Positions 1 through 6,020 of a stretch of 6,301 bases of DNA are shown here, piece after piece. The DNA is from an uncultured Clostridium sp. (GTDB taxonomy: Bacteria > Bacillota > Clostridia > Lachnospirales > Lachnospiraceae): the NCBI GenBank assembly GCA_905192625.1, contig CAJJLI010000138.1, forward strand, positions 1 through 6,301. The letters run 5' to 3'. Numbering within the stretch: the stretch's first letter is position 1; every line of letters starts with the position of its first letter. The notes under the pieces were generated by a model. That model made no database searches. It saw only the letters and a program-made list of their open reading frames with translations, and was not told the origin of the DNA. The position numbers and the translations under genes were made by a program.

Positions 1-810
1 TGTTTTACACCAGGTGGATTTCATGTATTAAATCCAAACGAAGCATTGGTGATGACGTTATTTGGTAAGTACTATGGAACAATAAAAAAGGAAGGATTTT
101 ATTTTACAAATCCATTTGCAAGTGCAATAAATCCAGTGAGAGGTCAAGTTGCTAATATTAATATTGCAACAGGAACCGCAGGCGGGACAGCTGGTGCAGC
201 GATTCCTGCAATATCAGGTAAGAAGATATCGACAAAGACATTAACACTTGATAATGAAAAGCAAAAAGTAAACGATGTGCTAGGAAATCCAATTATCATT
301 GCAGCAGTAGTTATTTGGAGAGTCGCAGACCCTACAAAAGCTGTATTTAGTGTAGATAATTACAAGACTTTCTTATCGATTCAATGTGACTCTACGATTC
401 GTAATATTGCAAGGCTATATCCTTATGATACAATGGAAGACGATGCAGATGAAAAAACACTTCGCGGAAGTAGTCAGGAAATCGCAGAAAGCATGAGACA
501 AGAATTACAGCAACGCGTAGTAGAAGCAGGTCTTGAAATAAAAGAAGTAAGAATAACTCATTTATCATATGCTGAAGAAATTGCAGCAGCAATGCTTCAA
601 AGGCAACAAGCAGTTGCAATAATTGCAGCTCGTCAAAAAATTGTGGAAGGTGCTGTTAGTATGGTGAAAATGGCAATCGACCAACTTGGAGAAGAAGAAA
701 TTGTTGTTCTTGATGAAGATAGAAAAGCCGCAATGGTAAGTAATCTGCTTGTTGTTCTATGTGGGAATAAGGATGCCCAGCCAATTGTAAATAGTGGATC
801 GATTTATTAA
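1..810 (+). CDS. SPFH/band-7 domain protein, 5'-truncated by the window edge
   Basis: The reading frame is open from base 1 to the TAA at 808-810, giving 269 visible residues. The residues before the first in-frame GTG at 46 (GGFHVLNPNEALVMTLFGKY) already look like the start of an SPFH fold, so the true start lies upstream of the window. The SPFH core covers roughly visible residues 5-185. It ends in a helical stretch with YAEEIAAAMLQRQQA (about 190-204), resembling the band-7 helix that drives oligomerisation. The tail contains DEDRKAAMVSNLLVVLCG (about 238-255), which I associate with the SPFH subfamily found beside small Arc-like proteins. A Gly/Ala-rich insertion (about 57-67) interrupts the N-terminal half. 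SPFH proteins form membrane-associated ring or scaffold assemblies. Any transmembrane anchor would be in the missing N-terminus. The specific role is unknown. The next gene starts 9 nt (or 42 nt) downstream, so the two are probably co-transcribed. Confidence 0.9.
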   Translation, partial: CFTPGGFHVLNPNEALVMTLFGKYYGTIKKEGFYFTNPFASAINPVRGQVANINIATGTAGGTAGAAIPAISGKKISTKTLTLDNEKQKVNDVLGNPIIIAAVVIWRVADPTKAVFSVDNYKTFLSIQCDSTIRNIARLYPYDTMEDDADEKTLRGSSQEIAESMRQELQQRVVEAGLEIKEVRITHLSYAEEIAAAMLQRQQAVAIIAARQKIVEGAVSMVKMAIDQLGEEEIVVLDEDRKAAMVSNLLVVLCGNKDAQPIVNSGSIY

Positions 811-819
811 AATGATATC

Positions 820-1107
820 ATGCGATCCAAAGTTGAAAGGCGTAGGTTTAAGATGGAAGATAATATTATTGCTAAGGAAGAGAAACTTAAGGCTAGACTT
901 GAAAGCATTAGGGAGATGGAAAAAGAGGTAGTTAAGAGAGAAAAGGCCTTGAAAGATAAAGAAAAGTCAAAAAAACAAGTTCTTTTGCGACTCTCACCAA
1001 GCCTCTGGAATGAATTAGCTTCTTGGGCCGAGGACGATTTCCGTTCTATTAATGGACAGATAGAATATTTGCTAGCCGAATGTGTTCGCCAACGAAAAAA
1101 CAAGTAA
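820..1107 (+). CDS. Small coiled-coil plus Arc-type ribbon-helix-helix protein
   Basis: This 95-residue, strongly charged protein has two parts. Residues 13-50 are Lys/Glu-rich with regular hydrophobic spacing, likely a coiled coil. Residues 53-90 fit a ribbon-helix-helix fold: strand QVLLRL (53-58), helix A SPSLWNELASWAEDD, and helix B starting FRSINGQIEYLLAE. In Arc/MetJ-type repressors the strand pairs in a dimer and its alternate side chains (here Q53, L55, R57) face the DNA groove. DNA binding is inferred from the fold. The gene follows the SPFH gene closely and ends at a strong terminator, so the two form the end of one operon. Start choice is uncertain: ATG 820 has no ribosome binding site, while ATG 853 (residue 12) has GAAAGG 12 nt upstream and would give 84 residues. 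It could be an adaptor for the SPFH assembly instead of a classical repressor or antitoxin; no toxin gene is visible. Confidence 0.85.
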   Translation: MRSKVERRRFKMEDNIIAKEEKLKARLESIREMEKEVVKREKALKDKEKSKKQVLLRLSPSLWNELASWAEDDFRSINGQIEYLLAECVRQRKNK

Positions 1108-1112
1108 TAAGT

Positions 1113-1154
1113 TGCTCCAATTGTTAGAAATATTTTAGCAATTGGAGCATTTTT
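1113..1154 (+). terminator. Intrinsic terminator of the SPFH/ribbon-helix-helix unit
   Basis: A perfect 11-bp stem pairs TGCTCCAATTG (1113-1123) with CAATTGGAGCA (1139-1149). It can be extended inward by six more pairs, including two G-U, down to a 3-nt loop. Five T follow at 1150-1154. It lies 5 nt after the stop codon of the small gene. Confidence 0.9.
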
Positions 1155-1560
1155 GCATATAAATAAACAAGTGAAGTATTTAAATTACAAGTTTCCTTAA
1201 ATTATAAGCTGTGGAAGGGATTAGTAGTACAATATTATAAATTTAAGGAGATAAAAGTTCCTATCTTATATTTAATAATAAAATTTCTAATTATATTCTT
1301 TCCCCTCATAAACGTTCAAACCTCGATTACATTCATAAGGAATATCCTTTACAAAAATCATTTCCTTAAGTAAAGATCAAAGAAACTTGTAATACTTAAG
1401 AAAAAGCTAGTATAGCAGTGGGCTGATAATATGTACTTAATTTAAAGATAAATTGAAAGAAAATCCATATCAAAATATGGCATCATGTCGAATAGAATAT
1501 TTTAAATTATTATAGGTAAACTACTTGTGAGAACTGAAATTTTAGTCTCTAAGGATATCG
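1155..1560. other. Non-coding AT-rich gap
   Basis: I see no open frame with a plausible ribosome binding site on either strand. A TAAGGAG at 1244-1250 is not followed by any start codon within range. The stretch holds one long inverted repeat (listed separately) and small hairpins such as CCATAT/ATATGG (1465-1480) and AAGGA/TCCTT (1337-1349). None has a T-run that would make it a terminator. Confidence 0.6.
1191..1252. repeat. Long AT-rich inverted repeat in the intergenic gap
   Basis: TCCTTAAATTATAA (1194-1207) is the reverse complement of 1235-1249 except for one extra A at 1241. Three more pairs, two of them G-U, extend the stem outward to 1191/1252, giving about 17 pairs around a 27-nt loop. 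It has no T-run on either side. It could be an RNA hairpin, an operator or a decayed insertion; nothing links it to either flanking gene. Confidence 0.55.
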
Positions 1561-1566
1561 TATAAT
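1561..1566 (+). promoter_or_regulatory. Candidate -10 box for the DUF3892 gene
   Basis: This is a perfect TATAAT. A transcript starting about 7 nt downstream would begin near 1573 and leave a leader of about 30 nt with the AGGAGG site inside it. No good TTGACA-like -35 lies at 16-18 nt, so this may need an activator or use an alternative sigma factor. Confidence 0.45.
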
Positions 1567-1587
1567 AAACGAATGTATGTATATAAT

Positions 1588-1593
1588 AGGAGG
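1588..1593 (+). promoter_or_regulatory. Ribosome binding site that fixes the DUF3892 start
   Basis: AGGAGG lies 9 nt before ATG 1603 and 6 nt before GTG 1600. It falls inside the reading frame that opens at ATG 1573, which argues that 1573 is not the real start. Confidence 0.8.
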
Positions 1594-1602
1594 CGAAACG
1601 TG

Positions 1603-1908
1603 ATGCCAGATAATAATAATCGAACGAACTTACCAATGATGGCACTGGATGATATACCAGAACCAAATGCGGATGCAAAAGAAATTGTTGCTTTGGTAAA
1701 AGATAGCGGGCGTGTTACAGGTTACCAACTATCTGATGGACGTGTACTAGACAAAGAAGAAGGTGTTGAGTGCGCGAAACAAGGAGGTATTCAAGGAGTT
1801 GGAGTTGCCTCAAGAAATGGAAATGAGTATTTAAAATCATTACCGGATGGAAATGAAGAGAATAATTTGAGTAATTTACCTTCAATATCAGCAAAAGATA
1901 GCTTATAA
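1603..1908 (+). CDS. DUF3892 family protein
   Basis: Starting at ATG 1603 this is a 101-residue soluble protein with no signal peptide or membrane segment; GTG 1600, directly in front, is an equally possible start. The first 25 residues are polar and proline-containing (MPDNNNRTNLPMM). The core, residues 30-85, reads VKDSGRVTGYQLSDGRVLDKEE, then GGIQGVGVASRNGNEYLKSLPDG. It matches my recollection of DUF3892: a short beta-rich unit with a conserved GY.LSDG..L turn and a C-terminal RNG.EYLKS.PDG motif. The function of this family is not known to me. The tail (NNLSNLPSISAKDSL) looks flexible. The gene has its own likely promoter, ribosome binding site and terminator, so it appears to be a single-gene unit. 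An upstream in-frame ATG at 1573 is rejected because the ribosome binding site would then lie inside the gene. Confidence 0.85.
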   Translation: MPDNNNRTNLPMMALDDIPEPNADAKEIVALVKDSGRVTGYQLSDGRVLDKEEGVECAKQGGIQGVGVASRNGNEYLKSLPDGNEENNLSNLPSISAKDSL

Positions 1909-1914
1909 AACCAT

Positions 1915-1970
1915 GAGATGTTACAAAGAGATACTTACAAGTTGGATCTTCTGTAACATCTCTTTTATTT
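1915..1970 (+). terminator. Intrinsic terminator of the DUF3892 gene
   Basis: GAGATGTTACA (1915-1925) pairs perfectly with TGTAACATCTC (1952-1962). After a bulged C (1951), AAGA (1926-1929) pairs with TCTT (1947-1950). The sequence then runs TTTTATTT (1963-1970). It starts 6 nt after the stop codon. Confidence 0.9.
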
Positions 1971-1996
1971 ATATATATTGTTTTAGTGGATGTATG

Positions 1997-2026
1997 TTGA
2001 TAATACAATTATGTATGTCGTGTATT
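1997..2026 (+). promoter_or_regulatory. Weak candidate promoter upstream of the kinase gene
   Basis: TTGATA (1997-2002) matches the -35 consensus at 5 of 6 positions. TGTATT (2021-2026), after 18 nt, matches the -10 at 4 of 6. A transcript from here would have a leader of about 400 nt carrying the inverted repeat and tandem repeats. Other AT-rich hexamers nearby score similarly, so this is tentative. Confidence 0.2.
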
Positions 2027-2144
2027 TTATATTCTCTGGCCTTATTAAAAAATATGAAACTGGTTATTGTAAGCATATCAGATTTGCTCTAGTATAGACA
2101 ACATACATAATATATCTTTCTATAGGATGTTAAAAAGCTTTCAA

Positions 2145-2181
2145 AATATTCTCTTACAGGAGATATCAGTAAGAGAATATT
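2145..2181. repeat. Perfect 13-bp inverted repeat, 11-nt loop
   Basis: AATATTCTCTTAC (2145-2157) is the exact reverse complement of GTAAGAGAATATT (2169-2181). The loop (2158-2168, AGGAGATATCA) contains an AGGAG sequence and a GATATC palindrome. No T-run follows on the plus strand, so it does not look like a terminator for the upstream gene. It may be a leader hairpin or an operator for the kinase gene. Confidence 0.7.
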
Positions 2182-2295
2182 CAAGAAGAGAACTTGAATA
2201 TGAAGATAACAAAAAATAATTCAAAAAGTGAACTAGAACATGAGCTAATAAAAATAATTCAAAAAGATAGTTGAAGTATGAGATTATTAAAAAAC
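2179..2295 (+). repeat. Three degenerate tandem copies of a ~39-nt purine-rich unit
   Basis: The units begin with ATTCAA at 2179, 2219 and 2257 and are 40, 38 and 39 nt long. Each keeps the order ATTCAA-rAAG-GAACTnGAA-ATGA-AT/AA-rich tail, with the first two copies most alike (about 80% over the first 25 nt). A weaker fourth copy may start at 2296. The changing unit length shifts the reading frame, so the repeat is not conserved as protein. Confidence 0.6.
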
Positions 2296-2426
2296 ATTTC
2301 ATAAAAGGAAATTCAAATATTAAAAATCAAATAATACTAAACAAGAGAGCTAAAATAAGACATATCAAGATTTTTCAAAATAGAAAGAGTTAAATTGCAA
2401 GTTATAAATAGAAGGGCAGAAATAAG

Positions 2427-2435
2427 AAAGAGGTG
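2427..2435 (+). promoter_or_regulatory. Ribosome binding site that sets the kinase start
   Basis: AAAGAGGTG is a close match to the anti-Shine-Dalgarno complement, ending 6 nt before ATG 2442. The in-frame GTG at 2433 is part of this site and therefore is not the start codon. Confidence 0.8.
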
Positions 2436-2441
2436 CTTCCT

Positions 2442-3287
2442 ATGCAAAAAAGAGTTGTAGCGATTCATGATATATCCTGCTTTGGACGTTGTTCCTTAAC
2501 AGTTGCATTACCAGTTTTATCAGCAGCAGGAATTGAAACTAGTATTATCCCTACTGCAGTTTTATCCACTCATACGGGCGGTTTTAAAGGATTTACTTAT
2601 CGAGATCTTACAGAGGATATCCTACCAATTGCGAACCATTGGAAAACATTAGAACTTGGTTTTAACGCCATTTATACAGGTTACTTAGGATCTTTTGAGC
2701 AATTGGACATCATTGCAAAAGTTTTTGATTTATATGATAAGGAAGATACTTTAAAATTTATTGATCCAGTAATGGCAGACCATGGAAAGCTTTATTCCAC
2801 ATTTTCACCAGATTTTCCAAAAGGGATGGCAAAATTATGCGCAAAGGCAGATGTTATAGTACCCAATATGACGGAAGCAGCTTTAATGTTAGAAGAAAAA
2901 TATATGGATGGGCCGTATACCAAGGAGTACATTGAACAGTTATTAGTAAAACTAGGTGAATTAGGACCTGAAAGAGTTGTATTAACGGGTGTCTACTTTG
3001 ATGAAAGTAAAATTGGAGCAGCTACCTATGATAAGAAGACTGGCGATATTAATTATATTTTCCATGACAAGATTCCTGGATCGTATCATGGAACTGGAGA
3101 TGTATTCGGAAGTTATTTATTAGGCGCTTTGCTAAATGGATTTGACTTAAATCAATCAACTGAAATTGCGGTGAAATTTACTACAGAAGCAATCCTTCGT
3201 ACGTATGAAGCGAAAACAGACAATCGCTTTGGTGTTAACTTTGAAGATAGCTTAGCTGATTTCGGACAACAGATGAAACAAAAATAG
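2442..3287 (+). CDS. pdxK: Pyridoxal/pyridoxamine kinase (PdxK/PdxY type)
   Basis: This 281-residue cytoplasmic enzyme of the ribokinase superfamily phosphorylates the 5'-hydroxymethyl of pyridoxal, pyridoxine or pyridoxamine with ATP, the B6 salvage step leading to pyridoxal phosphate. The order of motifs fits B6 kinases: HDISCFGRCSLTVALPVL (9-26) at the substrate end, TAVLSTHTGGF (38-48), YTGYLGS (78-84), the DPVMADHGKLY block (108-118), PNMTEA (141-146), and the ATP/anion-hole motif GTGD (217-220) with D220 as the expected catalytic base. Length is normal for the family and no key residue is missing. ATG 2442 is chosen because the ribosome binding site sits 6 nt upstream. It stands alone; no B6 transporter or biosynthesis gene is adjacent. 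Family assignment is firm; which vitamer is preferred, and whether PdxK or PdxY is the better name, cannot be read from sequence. Thiamin-pathway (ThiD) kinases are less likely given the HDISCFGRCS start. Confidence 0.93.
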   Translation: MQKRVVAIHDISCFGRCSLTVALPVLSAAGIETSIIPTAVLSTHTGGFKGFTYRDLTEDILPIANHWKTLELGFNAIYTGYLGSFEQLDIIAKVFDLYDKEDTLKFIDPVMADHGKLYSTFSPDFPKGMAKLCAKADVIVPNMTEAALMLEEKYMDGPYTKEYIEQLLVKLGELGPERVVLTGVYFDESKIGAATYDKKTGDINYIFHDKIPGSYHGTGDVFGSYLLGALLNGFDLNQSTEIAVKFTTEAILRTYEAKTDNRFGVNFEDSLADFGQQMKQK

Positions 3288-3320
3288 TAACAAGATATCG
3301 TTATTTAGTATAAATTAAAA

Positions 3321-3437
3321 TATGGATTAAAAAAGACATTGTATTGAATGATAGGTCTTTGTAGTAGGCAATTGAAGTAATAAAAATTGTTTGCTATAAG
3401 GAGGACATATCAGAATACAGTGTCTTTTTAATTTATA
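3321..3437 (+). repeat. 117-nt imperfect palindrome forming one long hairpin; possible terminator, small RNA or MITE remnant
   Basis: The segment pairs with itself nearly end to end. The outer stem is 3321-3345 with 3414-3437 (24 pairs, one bulged A in the A-run). The middle stem is TGATA/TATCA (3349-3353 with 3408-3412). The inner stem is 3356-3373 with 3385-3402 (18 pairs) around an 11-nt loop. Of about 47 pairs, 8 are G-U as read on the plus strand, which would be A-C mismatches on the minus strand. The right outer arm contains TTTTT (3425-3429) but no further T-run. It starts 33 nt after the kinase stop codon and could end its transcript. Alternatives are a small non-autonomous inverted-repeat element or a structured RNA. 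No clear target-site duplication is visible. Confidence 0.6.
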
Positions 3438-3557
3438 ACTCACTTTTCAGTGAACAAGGAAAAAATAAGTAAAATAATCATATTTTTAGAGTAAGTTGTA
3501 GTAAAAAAATGGGTGTTTTTATTGAAAATTGGATAGTATACTGGAAATGTGAGTCAT

Positions 3558-3563
3558 TATAAT
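3558..3563 (+). promoter_or_regulatory. Candidate -10 box for the chemoreceptor gene
   Basis: This perfect TATAAT lies 26 nt before the ATG. No good -35 sits at the usual spacing; TATACT at 3537-3542 is a second option. I looked for the motility sigma factor pattern (TAAA, then GCCGATAT) and did not find it. Confidence 0.3.
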
Positions 3564-3576
3564 TTGCCAGAAAGAG

Positions 3577-3582
3577 AAGGGG
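3577..3582 (+). promoter_or_regulatory. Ribosome binding site for the chemoreceptor
   Basis: AAGGGG lies 7 nt before ATG 3590 and 10 nt before the adjacent ATG 3593. It supports the long N-terminal form of the protein over internal starts at residues 12, 21 or 29. Confidence 0.65.
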
Positions 3583-3589
3583 TAGTCGT

Positions 3590-5746
3590 ATGATGAATGG
3601 GAAGTCAATACGGGGACAGGCAATGCAGGACAAGGTGATACATCAAGGTATGGAGAAGAAAAATTTAAAAGGAATGAAAAACAAAAGAACAGAAAAAGGA
3701 TCGCTACAAAAGAAGGTGAAAATTGGGATTAAAGCAAAATTAATAGTTGCATTTATGATTCCAGTTAGCTTTATCGTAATCTTAGGAGCAATATCTTTTC
3801 AAAGTGCTAAAAAGGCCGTGATTGAAAAGTATGAAAATGCCTCCTTAACCGCAGTAGATATGACTGCAACATGCATAGAAATCATAACAGACACGGTAAA
3901 CTCAAAGGCAATTCAGATAATGACGAATACAGAAGTTATGAACCTTTATCAAGGGATATATAAGGTGAATTCTACAGACGCAATGTCTTCGTTACGTACA
4001 ATTAATACGAACTTACTAACATTGGCTACAAGCGAGGATTATATCTATGGAATGACCATTGCATCTCCATTGGCATCTTGTGCATCCACATATGGTACCT
4101 TAAATTCATTTTCTTATGACGACTTTATAAAAAGTGAAGAGTTTCAAATTGGAGTAGGTGAAGGAAGTTTAAATATATGGCTAGGACAACATGCGTATTT
4201 AGATGAAATTACAGAAAAGAATACGAATATGTATGCATTATCTTTGATGAAAAAATTGAGTAAAGGTGATGGATACTTATACATAGATTTAAAACTAAAG
4301 AATATCATAAACCTACTTTCCGAAGTAAAAGTAAGTGATGATGCAGTTATTTCATTAATAACAAGGGACGGAAGAGAAATTATAGTGGGAAATGATGAAA
4401 CTCAAGAAAGTAACCTATCCATTGTAAGTTTAAGTGATTATCAAGAAATCATAAAAAATCCTGAACGCGAGAAAGGATATGAATATATTAATACCAATGA
4501 AACGGATTATTTATTTTTATACTCAAAAGTAGGAAACACAGGATTGATGCTGTGTGGGTTAGTGCCAAAGGATACTATTTTAGCAGCAGCTAATAATATA
4601 AAAAACGTAACAGTAGCCATTGTTATTATAGCCGCTTTAATTGCTATCTTAATTGGAATCATGATATCTTCTGGAATATCGAAAACAATCAATACATTAA
4701 CAAAAGGAATGCAAAAAGCTTCCGATGGTGATCTTACAATAAGAATGGATGTAAATCGAACGGATGAATTTGAATTACTTTCAAATAGCACGAATCTCAT
4801 GTTGCAAGGAGTGAAAAGCTTAATTGAACAAGCAATCGGAGTTAGTAAACAAGTTACAAATTCCTCTGGAATACTTAATCAGAGTGCAGATGAATTATTA
4901 TTGACTAGTTCTGATATTAGCTATGCGGTTCAAAGTATTGAAGCGGGAATAGTAGAACAAGCCAATGATACGAACGAATGCTTGAATAAAATGGTGTTCC
5001 TAGCTGGGCGTATTGAAGAAGTTGGTGATACCATCAATCAAATTAAAAGCTTAATTATTAAGACTCAGAATATCGCACAAAGTGGAAAAGATTCAATAGG
5101 AACGTTAAGGAATCGAACATTGGAAACAAAGCAAGCGACAGCGACTTTAACAGAATCCATGATATCACTGGAACAGCAGTCGGTTATGATTGAAACAATA
5201 GTAAAGGTAATTAATGAAATTGCAGAGCAAACAAACCTTTTATCTTTAAACGCAGCTATCGAAGCTTCTAGAGCGGGGGATGCAGGTAGAGGTTTTGGAG
5301 TAGTCGCAAGTGAAATTAGAAACCTTGCTGCCAAAACACTAGAGGCATCCAAAGAAATAAAGCATATAATAGGTGATATTCAAAAATACACACGGAGTGT
5401 CGTTCAAACAACGAACAAGACAGAAAAGATAGTAATGTCGCAAGAAGTTGCGATGAATTCAAACATTGAAGTATTTAATAGTATTACTAGTTTTGTACTA
5501 GACATTGCTCGTGATTTGGAACATATAACAAATGGCATGAGTAATATTGAACTTGCTAAGAATGATACGCAAAGGGCAATGGAAGCAATTGCAGCTGTCG
5601 CAGAAGAAACCGCAGCTACAACAGAACAGGTAACTTCTACGATTGTACAACAAAAAGAAATGATCAATAAGTTAAATGATGAATCAGATAGTTTGAATAA
5701 AAATGTTGAGAAGCTAGATACTGCAATCCATGTTTTTAAGATATAA
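3590..5746 (+). CDS. Methyl-accepting chemotaxis protein with dCache-like sensor
   Basis: This complete 718-residue transmembrane chemoreceptor signals through CheA/CheW to the flagellar motor. In order: a basic cytoplasmic tail (1-48), TM1 (about 51-70), an extracellular sensor (about 71-337), TM2 (about 338-360), a HAMP linker (about 358-412, with [16 protein letters not shown]), then a long helical methylation and signalling domain. The signalling tip is [20 protein letters not shown] followed by [20 protein letters not shown] (541-580), a near-consensus CheA/CheW contact region. The sensor has the layout of a double Cache domain, including [16 protein letters not shown] and [11 protein letters not shown], but I do not see the known amino-acid-binding signature, so the ligand is unknown. 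No C-terminal CheR-docking pentapeptide is present; the protein ends HVFKI. The N-terminal tail is longer than the few residues typical before TM1. No chemotaxis partner genes are adjacent. The next gene is GH32-like, but a terminator separates them. Confidence 0.95.
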   Translation: MMNGKSIRGQAMQDKVIHQGMEKKNLKGMKNKRTEKGSLQKKVKIGIKAKLIVAFMIPVSFIVILGAISFQSAKKAVIEKYENASLTAVDMTATCIEIITDTVNSKAIQIMTNTEVMNLYQGIYKVNSTDAMSSLRTINTNLLTLATSEDYIYGMTIASPLASCASTYGTLNSFSYDDFIKSEEFQIGVGEGSLNIWLGQHAYLDEITEKNTNMYALSLMKKLSKGDGYLYIDLKLKNIINLLSEVKVSDDAVISLITRDGREIIVGNDETQESNLSIVSLSDYQEIIKNPEREKGYEYINTNETDYLFLYSKVGNTGLMLCGLVPKDTILAAANNIKNVTVAIVIIAALIAILIGIMISSGISKTINTLTKGMQKASDGDLTIRMDVNRTDEFELLSNSTNLMLQGVKSLIEQAIGVSKQVTNSSGILNQSADELLLTSSDISYAVQSIEAGIVEQANDTNECLNKMVFLAGRIEEVGDTINQIKSLIIKTQNIAQSGKDSIGTLRNRTLETKQATATLTESMISLEQQSVMIETIVKVINEIAEQTNLLSLNAAIEASRAGDAGRGFGVVASEIRNLAAKTLEASKEIKHIIGDIQKYTRSVVQTTNKTEKIVMSQEVAMNSNIEVFNSITSFVLDIARDLEHITNGMSNIELAKNDTQRAMEAIAAVAEETAATTEQVTSTIVQQKEMINKLNDESDSLNKNVEKLDTAIHVFKI

Positions 5747-5751
5747 GGAAA

Positions 5752-5805
5752 GGAACATAAGAAAAAGAATGTAAGAAAAGGACATAAGAAAAGGACATAA
5801 GAAAA
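5752..5805 (+). repeat. Tandem 13-nt repeat, four units
   Basis: GGACATAAGAAAA occurs exactly twice (5780-5792, 5793-5805). It is preceded by two variant units, GGAACATAAGAAAAA (5752-5766) and GAATGTAAGAAAA (5767-5779). A partial fifth begins at 5806. It starts 5 nt after the chemoreceptor stop codon, so it lies in the 3' untranslated region. Confidence 0.85.
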
Positions 5806-5891
5806 GGAAAACATTTATATTAAGCATTGAGAGTATGTATTCGTAGGCTTACGGGATAATGATACATTGATTCGTCTCACAACAAACATCC

Positions 5892-5939
5892 AAAGGGAAA
5901 GAAAATCCTAGAGCTTAAGGGATATTTCTTTCCTTTTTT
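5892..5939 (+). terminator. Intrinsic terminator after the chemoreceptor
   Basis: AAAGGGAAAGAAA (5892-5904) pairs with 5925-5937 as 13 pairs, one G-U. ATCC (5905-5908) continues with GGAT (5920-5923) past a bulged A, closing on a loop of about 11 nt. Six T follow or overlap (5934-5939). It separates the chemoreceptor and its 3' repeats from the GH32-like gene. Confidence 0.85.
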
Positions 5940-5951
5940 GTACGAATGATT

Positions 5952-6001
5952 TTACCTATATTGGAAACGATAAGAAGTAATGAACTTGAAAATATAGGTA
6001 A
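5952..6001. promoter_or_regulatory. 11-bp inverted repeat before the GH32-like gene, possible operator
   Basis: TTACCTATATT (5952-5962) is the exact reverse complement of AATATAGGTAA (5991-6001), with a 28-nt spacer. TATATT at 5957-5962 could serve as a -10 box, although no good -35 lies upstream. The pair sits between the upstream terminator and the ribosome binding site, where a sugar regulator would act. It has no T-run, so it is not a terminator. Confidence 0.5.
5962..5975 (+). promoter_or_regulatory. Cre-like (CcpA / LacI-family) site
   Basis: TGGAAACGATAAGA fits the catabolite-responsive element pattern TGWAANCGNTNWCA except at the third and thirteenth positions, keeping the central CG. 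It starts at the last base of the left arm of the inverted repeat. Catabolite control would suit a carbohydrate gene. The match is imperfect, so this is a candidate only. Confidence 0.35.
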
Positions 6002-6020
6002 TGGGAGAGAAGTTATTATT

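Larger units (their letters stand above)
1971..2441. other. Non-coding purine-rich gap before the kinase gene
   Basis: No convincing gene is present. The second half (about 2170-2435) is unusually rich in A and G on the plus strand. It contains a perfect inverted repeat and degenerate tandem repeats, listed separately. A 24-codon frame at 2200-2274 lies entirely within the repeats, lacks a ribosome binding site and is not called. Confidence 0.55.

Noticed and set aside
820..1107. Antitoxin of a toxin-antitoxin pair
   Set aside because: The fold is compatible, but the only close partner is the SPFH gene and no toxin-like gene is visible in the window.
1582..1587. Second TATAAT upstream of the DUF3892 gene
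   Set aside because: A transcript from it would start at or after the ribosome binding site, so it is unlikely to be the working -10 box.
1573..1602. Upstream in-frame ATG 1573 as start of the DUF3892 gene
   Set aside because: The AGGAGG site lies inside the added segment and the likely transcription start falls at about 1573, leaving no leader.
2200..2274. A 24-codon frame starting ATG 2200
   Set aside because: It lies wholly in the degenerate tandem repeats, has no good ribosome binding site, and its residues simply reflect the repeat sequence.
2145..2300. CRISPR array or riboswitch
   Set aside because: The repeats are contiguous and degenerate with no unique spacers, and I recognise no conserved riboswitch core.
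2433..2441. GTG 2433 as start of the kinase
   Set aside because: The GTG is part of the ribosome binding site that serves ATG 2442.
3398..3420. AAGGAGG followed by a possible small gene
   Set aside because: No start codon lies at usable distance, and the motif is part of the long hairpin.
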